A stretch of 9,140 nucleotides of DNA from an uncultured Mesorhizobium sp. (GTDB lineage: Bacteria > Pseudomonadota > Alphaproteobacteria > Rhizobiales > Rhizobiaceae), in assembly GCA_950071955.1 (NCBI GenBank), contig CATMOC010000115.1, forward strand, positions 1 to 9,140, in the 5' to 3' direction. Under the pieces are notes generated by a model. It was not told the origin of the DNA. It searched no databases and worked only from the letters and a program-made list of their open reading frames with translations. Positions 5,265 through 9,140 of this stretch are shown one piece after another (positions within the stretch are counted from its first letter, which is position 1; each line of letters begins with the position of its first letter). The position numbers were made by a program, and so were the translations under genes.

Positions 5265-7100
5265 TTATGCGGAGATCGACGTATAGTTTGCCATCGATTT
5301 CTCGAAGCGCTTGCGCTCGTTGGGGTCGAGATAGAGCTTGCGCAGGCGGATCGACTTCGGCGTGACCTCGACGAGTTCGTCGTCCTGGATCCAGGCCAGC
5401 GCGCGCTCCAGCGTCATGCGGATCGGCGGGGTAAGCTTGACCGCCTCGTCCTTGCCGGCGGCGCGGATGTTGGTCAGCTTCTTGCCCTTGAGCACGTTCA
5501 CTTCGAGATCATTGTCTCTGGAGTGGATGCCGATGATCATGCCTTGGTAGACCTTGACCCCCGGATCGATGACCATCGGGCCGCGATCCTCCAGGTTCCA
5601 CATCGCGAACGCCACCGATTCGCCCTGATCGTTGGAGATCAGCACGCCATTGGACCGGCCGGCCAGTTCGCCCTTGTAGGGCTGGTAGGAATGGAACAGG
5701 CGGTTCATCACCGCAGTGCCCCGCGTGTCGGTCAGTAGCTCGGACTGATAGCCGATCAGGCCTCGCGTCGGGGCGTGGAAGACCAGGCGCTGACGGTTGC
5801 CGCCCGACGGGCGCAGCTCGACCATCTCGGCCTTGCGCTCGCTCATCTTCTGCACGACCACGCCGGAATGCTCCTCGTCGACGTCGATGACGACTTCCTC
5901 GACCGGCTCCAGGAGCTGGCCGTCCTCTCCCTTCTGCATGACGACGCGCGGACGTGATACGGCGAGTTCGAAGCCCTCGCGTCGCATGGTCTCGATCAGC
6001 ACCGCGAGCTGAAGCTCGCCGCGGCCGGAGACATAGAAGGAATCCTTCTCGGTCGATTCCTCGATCTTCAGCGCGACGTTGCCTTCGGCCTCACGCAGCA
6101 GCCGGTCGCGGATGACGCGACTGGTGACCTTGTCGCCCTCGGTGCCGGCCAGCGGGCTGTCGTTGACTATGAACGACATGGTGACGGTCGGCGGATCGAT
6201 CGGCTGCGCATGCAGCGGCTCGGTGACAGCCGGATCGCAGAACGTGTCGGCGACGGTGCCTTTGGAGAGCCCGGCGATGGCGATGATGTCGCCCGCCTGC
6301 GCCTCGTCGATGGGCTGGCGCTCGAGACCGCGGAAGGCGAGGATCTTGGAGACGCGGCCGGTCTCGACCAGCGACCCGTCATTGGCCAGCACCTTGACCG
6401 ACTGGTTGGATTTCAGAGAGCCGGACTCGATGCGGCCCGTGATGATGCGGCCGAGGAACGGGTTGGCCTCCAGCAGCGTACCGATCATGCGGAAGGGGCC
6501 GGGATGGACCGTCGGCGCCGGAACGTGCCTGACCACGAGGTCGAACAGCGGGGCGAGCCCCTGGTCCTTGGGGCCTTCCGGGTTTTCGGCCACCCAGCCG
6601 TCACGGCCCGAGCCGTAAAGGATCGGGAAGTCGAGCTGCTCGTCTGTCGCGTCGAGCGCCGCGAAGAGATCGAACACCTCGTTAACGACTTCGACGTGGC
6701 GGGCGTCGGGCCGGTCGATCTTGTTGATCACCACGATGGGCTTGAGGCCGACCTTCAGCGCCTTGCCGACGACGAATTTGGTCTGCGGCATCGGGCCTTC
6801 GGCCGCATCGACCAGCACGATGGCCGAATCCACCATCGAAAGGATGCGTTCCACCTCGCCGCCGAAATCGGCGTGGCCGGGCGTGTCGACGATGTTGATG
6901 CGATAGTCCTTCCAGTCGACCGAGGTCGCCTTGGCGAGAATGGTGATGCCACGCTCTTTCTCGAGGTCGTTGGAATCCATCGCGCGCTCGGCGACGCGCT
7001 GGTTCTCGCGGAACGAGCCGGACTGTTTCAGGAGATTGTCCACCAGCGTGGTCTTGCCATGGTCGACGTGCGCGATGATCGCGATGTTGCGAAGATTCAT
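5265..7100 (-). CDS. typA: TypA/BipA, ribosome-associated translational GTPase
   Basis: This 611-residue protein is a full-length member of the BipA family of elongation factor-like GTPases (usually about 605-615 residues). The G motifs are in order: AHVDHGKT (10-17), RGIT (50-53), DTPGH (72-76) and NKID (126-129). The EF-Tu-like domain 2 follows at about 200-290, then EF-G-like domains III and V, and the BipA-specific C-terminal domain (for example [15 protein letters not shown] and the [15 protein letters not shown] end). BipA acts on the ribosome in assembly and stress or cold adaptation. The start [16 protein letters not shown] at 7100 is the family's normal N-terminus. Its ribosome binding site is weak (GAGTGA). 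A longer in-frame start at 7226 exists, but its extra 42 residues do not belong to the family. No operon partner is evident; the gene is separated from nasT by a hairpin and about 150 bases. Confidence 0.96.
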   Translation of the reverse strand: MNLRNIAIIAHVDHGKTTLVDNLLKQSGSFRENQRVAERAMDSNDLEKERGITILAKATSVDWKDYRINIVDTPGHADFGGEVERILSMVDSAIVLVDAAEGPMPQTKFVVGKALKVGLKPIVVINKIDRPDARHVEVVNEVFDLFAALDATDEQLDFPILYGSGRDGWVAENPEGPKDQGLAPLFDLVVRHVPAPTVHPGPFRMIGTLLEANPFLGRIITGRIESGSLKSNQSVKVLANDGSLVETGRVSKILAFRGLERQPIDEAQAGDIIAIAGLSKGTVADTFCDPAVTEPLHAQPIDPPTVTMSFIVNDSPLAGTEGDKVTSRVIRDRLLREAEGNVALKIEESTEKDSFYVSGRGELQLAVLIETMRREGFELAVSRPRVVMQKGEDGQLLEPVEEVVIDVDEEHSGVVVQKMSERKAEMVELRPSGGNRQRLVFHAPTRGLIGYQSELLTDTRGTAVMNRLFHSYQPYKGELAGRSNGVLISNDQGESVAFAMWNLEDRGPMVIDPGVKVYQGMIIGIHSRDNDLEVNVLKGKKLTNIRAAGKDEAVKLTPPIRMTLERALAWIQDDELVEVTPKSIRLRKLYLDPNERKRFEKSMANYTSISA

Positions 7101-7171
7101 AAGTTTCACTCGGGGGTGCGTGGCGGGCGCTGGAGCGCTCCGCATTACGGTTGGGCGGCACATACAGCGTT

Positions 7172-7187
7172 TTTCGCAATTGCGAAA
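7172..7187. repeat. 16-base perfect palindrome upstream of typA
   Basis: The sequence TTTCGCAATTGCGAAA is perfectly symmetrical and lies 72 bases upstream of the typA start, in the divergent region between typA and the small exported protein. It has the form of an operator for a dimeric regulator. I see no long T run after it in either direction that would make it a terminator (plus side continues GAGGTG, minus side AACGCTG). A second 10-base palindrome, GGAGCGCTCC (7132-7141), lies closer to typA. Neither is assigned to a known regulator. Confidence 0.45.
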
Positions 7188-7307
7188 GAGGTGCCTTCCG
7201 AAAGCAGGTAGTGCTTCCGGGCACATTTCGCCACCCGTTGACGGAACCTTTACCTTGCCGGGCCGTTAATGGCGATTGCAAACCACCCATTGCGGGCAGA
7301 TTCGGTT

Positions 7308-7562
7308 ATGAACTTCGTCCTCCCTACCATTCTCGTCGCGTCTGCGCTGGCCCTCTCGTCCTTCGGCGAAGCTGATATTAAGGATGCCGAAAAAGCAGTG
7401 CCCCCGCAGGCGGAAAGCAGCGGCGAGTGGAAACCCGACCTGGCATGGGTCGATCCCGTCATCACCGGACCGGTTTCGAAGGAATTTCAGCGCATTCGCG
7501 ACAAGGCCGGATGCGACGAGGCGAAGTGGCCGGATATCCCGACGGTCTGCTTCCCGGACTAA
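7308..7562 (+). CDS. Short conserved-type hypothetical protein, probably exported
   Basis: This 84-residue frame begins MNFVLPTILVASALALSSFG, a hydrophobic stretch typical of a signal sequence, with a plausible cleavage after GEA near residue 22. The mature part is small, polar and Trp/Pro-rich (SGEWKPDLAWVDPVITGP near 38-54), with two cysteines (69 and 81) that could form a disulfide in the periplasm. I recognise no domain. An in-frame start at 7269 would add 13 residues including one Arg. Neither start has a good ribosome binding site, and I prefer the later one because it puts the hydrophobic segment at the very N-terminus. It is divergent from typA and converges on the protease gene with 7 bases between stops. 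It is the only plus-strand gene I accept here. Function is unknown. Confidence 0.68.
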   Translation: MNFVLPTILVASALALSSFGEADIKDAEKAVPPQAESSGEWKPDLAWVDPVITGPVSKEFQRIRDKAGCDEAKWPDIPTVCFPD

Positions 7563-7569
7563 GTCTCCG

Positions 7570-8652
7570 CTATCCGGCACTTGCCGAGCGCAGCATCATC
7601 AACTCACCGATATTTTCGATCGTGACGTAGCCGACGAGACGCTCCTGGGCATCCAGCACGGCGACGGCTGGCGCCCTGCTCTTCTGCAGCGCGTCGAGCG
7701 CGGCGGTCAGCCGCTCGTCGCGCCTTACATGCGGAATCTCCTGCGTCATGACGTTGATCACCGGCGTCGACGCGCCGCCATGCTTCATCCCTTCGACGAG
7801 CGCGCCGCGGGTGAGGAACCCTCTGAGGCGTCCGGCGCCGTCGACCACCGGAAACTCGTGCTGAGTCGTCCGCAGCAGCGCATCCCCCGCGTCCGTCAGC
7901 GTGGAAGCCGGACCCAGCGTCTCGTATCTGACGATCATGGTTTCTTCGACCGAGAATGCGCGCGCTGCGTCCTGCAGGCCGATCGCCTGTGTCTCCGCGC
8001 TCGCGGCGAGATAGACGAAGATCGCGACGAAGATCAGCAGCGGGTTGCCGCCGATGAGGCCGAGGAAACCGAACAGGAAGGCGGCGATCTGGCCTACCGT
8101 GCCCGCGATTTCCGTCGCCCGCACGCGGGGGTAGCGCGTAGCGAGCAGCGCGCGCAGCACCCGCCCGCCATCCATCGGGAAGGCCGGGATGAGGTTGAAA
8201 AGAACCAGCACGACGTTGACCGCCGCGAGGCGCGCCCAAAAACCCTGCGCCGGGTTTTCCATGGCCGACAGAGTCTGGCCGTCGACCTGGGCGCCGATGA
8301 CGAGGATCAGCACGGCAGCGATCACAACGTTCACGGCCGGGCCTGCGAGCGCAACGACAATCTCCTCCGACGGCTTTTCCGGCATCCTTTCCAGTTCCGC
8401 CACGCCGCCGATCGGCAGGAGCGTGATCCGCGGCGTCCCGATGCCGTAGCGCCGCGCGGCGATCGCGTGTCCGAACTCGTGCAGGACGACACAGGTGAAG
8501 ACGGCCACGATGAAAGCCACGCCTTCCGCCGCGGCCGCACCTCCGCCGTTCTGAAAATGCGCGATGCCGATCCACAGCAGCAAAAGGAAGAAGGTGACGT
8601 GGATGCGCACCTCGCTGCCGGCGATACGGGCTATGGGAAACGACCACTGCAT
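7570..8652 (-). CDS. Site-2 protease family (M50) membrane metalloprotease with CBS domains
   Basis: This 360-residue protein has several membrane segments (about 18-32, 44-60, 98-120, 143-157, 186-216). Both catalytic zinc motifs are present: HEFGH (58-62) and NLIPAFPMDGGR (153-164, with D161 as third ligand). Two CBS repeats follow in the cytoplasmic C-terminus at about 243-290 and 300-350. This is the bacterial S2P subclass with tandem CBS domains, related to SpoIVFB-like enzymes that cut membrane-bound substrates; CBS domains in this class are thought to sense nucleotides. The ATG at 8652 is chosen because AGGAG lies 8 bases upstream and MQWSFPIARIAGSEVRIH is the usual start of this family. 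The frame is open to 8841, but that extension is hydrophilic and unlike the family. The substrate cannot be told from this window. Confidence 0.92.
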   Translation of the reverse strand: MQWSFPIARIAGSEVRIHVTFFLLLLWIGIAHFQNGGGAAAAEGVAFIVAVFTCVVLHEFGHAIAARRYGIGTPRITLLPIGGVAELERMPEKPSEEIVVALAGPAVNVVIAAVLILVIGAQVDGQTLSAMENPAQGFWARLAAVNVVLVLFNLIPAFPMDGGRVLRALLATRYPRVRATEIAGTVGQIAAFLFGFLGLIGGNPLLIFVAIFVYLAASAETQAIGLQDAARAFSVEETMIVRYETLGPASTLTDAGDALLRTTQHEFPVVDGAGRLRGFLTRGALVEGMKHGGASTPVINVMTQEIPHVRRDERLTAALDALQKSRAPAVAVLDAQERLVGYVTIENIGELMMLRSASAG

Positions 8653-8671
8653 GGCCTGAACTCCTGTCGCG

Positions 8672-8693
8672 TCAGTCGAGATGTAGCGACTGA
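8672..8693. repeat. Inverted repeat before the protease gene
   Basis: TCAGTCG and CGACTGA form perfect 7-base arms around 8 bases (AGATGTAG). It lies 10 bases upstream of the AGGAG ribosome binding site of the site-2 protease gene. It may be an operator or a hairpin in the 5' untranslated RNA. A tandem 8-base repeat (GGAGTGCC twice, 8726-8741) lies further upstream. No regulator is assigned. Confidence 0.4.
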
Positions 8694-8823
8694 GGCGCGG
8701 AACCGCCAGTTCGTAGATTTGCCCGGGAGTGCCGGAGTGCCGCGTCATGCCAGGTCGAATGAGGTGTCCGCCTCGCGCGGGGACCATGAGAATGCTTTGC
8801 GGGCTTCTGCGGGGAACGAACAA

Positions 8824-8854
8824 CGAGGGACGGCGAACCAACCGCCGTCCCTCG
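8824..8854 (-). terminator. Intrinsic terminator after the XdhC-family gene
   Basis: On the minus strand CGAGGGACGGCG and CGCCGTCCCTCG are perfect 12-base arms with a 7-base loop, 12 bases past the stop codon at 8867. The tail TTGTTCGTT is moderately T-rich. On the plus strand the tail is ATCGATGC, so the terminator is oriented for the minus-strand gene. It isolates the site-2 protease gene from the upstream operon. Confidence 0.78.
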
Positions 8855-8866
8855 ATCGATGCAGGA

Positions 8867-9140
8867 TCAGGCGCTGCGGATCGGGTCGACCAGCATCGTC
8901 ATGCGGCCGCCGCAGATCAGGCCATCGTCCCAGCCGTAGTTGCTGTCGAGATTGAAGGTGAGCAGTTCGGTGGTGCCGTCATCGAGCAGCCGCAAGGCCC
9001 GCCGCTTGACCTCCGCCTCGACACAACCGCCCCCGAGTGTCCCGGCCTGGGAACCGTCCTCGTAGACCAGCATCGCGGCTCCGGCCTTCTGAGGGGTCGA
9101 GCCGCGTGTTTCGACCAGCGCCGTGTAGGCTACCGGGCGA
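8867..9140 (-). CDS. XdhC/CoxI-family protein, 3' part (partial at window edge)
   Basis: Ninety codons are visible; the frame is open to the window edge, beginning RPVAYTALVETRGSTPQKAG and ending TMLVDPIRSA. The pattern ETRGSTPQKAGA, then GTLGGGCVEAEV, then DDGLICGGRM is characteristic of the XdhC/CoxI N-terminal domain. Such proteins bind molybdenum cofactor and aid insertion or sulfuration of it in xanthine dehydrogenase and aerobic CO dehydrogenase-type enzymes. The stop comes directly after this domain, so the Rossmann-type C-terminal domain of standard XdhC is absent. Single-domain versions paired with a second XdhC-like gene occur, and the partner would lie outside this window. The terminator at 8824-8854 shows it is the last gene of its operon. 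Confidence 0.82.
   Translation of the reverse strand, partial: RPVAYTALVETRGSTPQKAGAAMLVYEDGSQAGTLGGGCVEAEVKRRALRLLDDGTTELLTFNLDSNYGWDDGLICGGRMTMLVDPIRSA

Noticed and set aside
7101..7226. N-terminal extension of TypA to 7226
   Set aside because: The extra 42 residues do not resemble the family, and the G1 motif of BipA normally begins about ten residues from the start, as with the ATG at 7100.
7238..7270. TTGACG at 7238 as a -35 element for the small exported protein
   Set aside because: No acceptable -10 hexamer lies at 16-18 bases; only GC-rich sequence is found there.
8653..8841. N-terminal extension of the site-2 protease to 8841
   Set aside because: It is hydrophilic and unlike the family, it overlaps the terminator region, and the start at 8652 has an AGGAG ribosome binding site.
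7384..8955. 523-codon plus-strand frame opposite the protease gene
   Set aside because: Shadow frame of a clear M50 protease, Arg/Asp/His-rich and without motifs; it also runs through the terminator at 8824-8854.

Overview
This is a GC-rich chromosomal stretch whose proteins look alphaproteobacterial, most likely Hyphomicrobiales of the Mesorhizobium/Phyllobacteriaceae type. That placement is an inference from protein resemblance (NirB, NasT, NasS and BipA/TypA as found in rhizobia). I see no mobile element, CRISPR array, tRNA or rRNA.

Positions 1-5118, read on the minus strand, form an assimilatory nitrite-reduction locus with its own regulators. The order of transcription is nasT (ANTAR RNA-binding antiterminator), nasS (cytoplasmic nitrate/nitrite sensor), a 414-base regulatory region, nirB, nirD, and the first 15 codons of another gene that leaves the window at position 1. 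The regulatory region is the most informative part. In order it shows an NtrC-type palindrome (3253-3267), a sigma-54 -24/-12 promoter (3137-3154), two adjacent hairpins with six-base loops carrying A at position 1 and G at position 4 (3110-3125 and 3083-3100), and a long intrinsic terminator (3009-3075). After these come a 27-codon open reading frame with its own ribosome binding site (2879-2962) and a hairpin (2869-2896) that pairs with the nirB ribosome binding site. Read together: nitrogen limitation would start transcription through NtrC and sigma-54, and nitrate or nitrite would release NasT from NasS. NasT would then bind the two hairpins and let polymerase pass the terminator. Translation of the small ORF may finally open the nirB start. 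The first two layers are known for nas systems; the small ORF and SD-sequestering hairpin are, as far as I can tell, not a described part of them.

Positions 5119-7307 hold typA/bipA, a ribosome-associated GTPase, on the minus strand. It is flanked by two palindromes, one just upstream of nasT and one upstream of typA. On the plus strand a short, probably exported conserved hypothetical protein (7308-7562) runs divergently from typA. It converges, with only 7 bases between stops, on a minus-strand site-2 protease with CBS domains (7570-8652). The right edge holds the 3' end of an XdhC/CoxI-family gene that stops directly after its first domain and is followed by a clear hairpin terminator.
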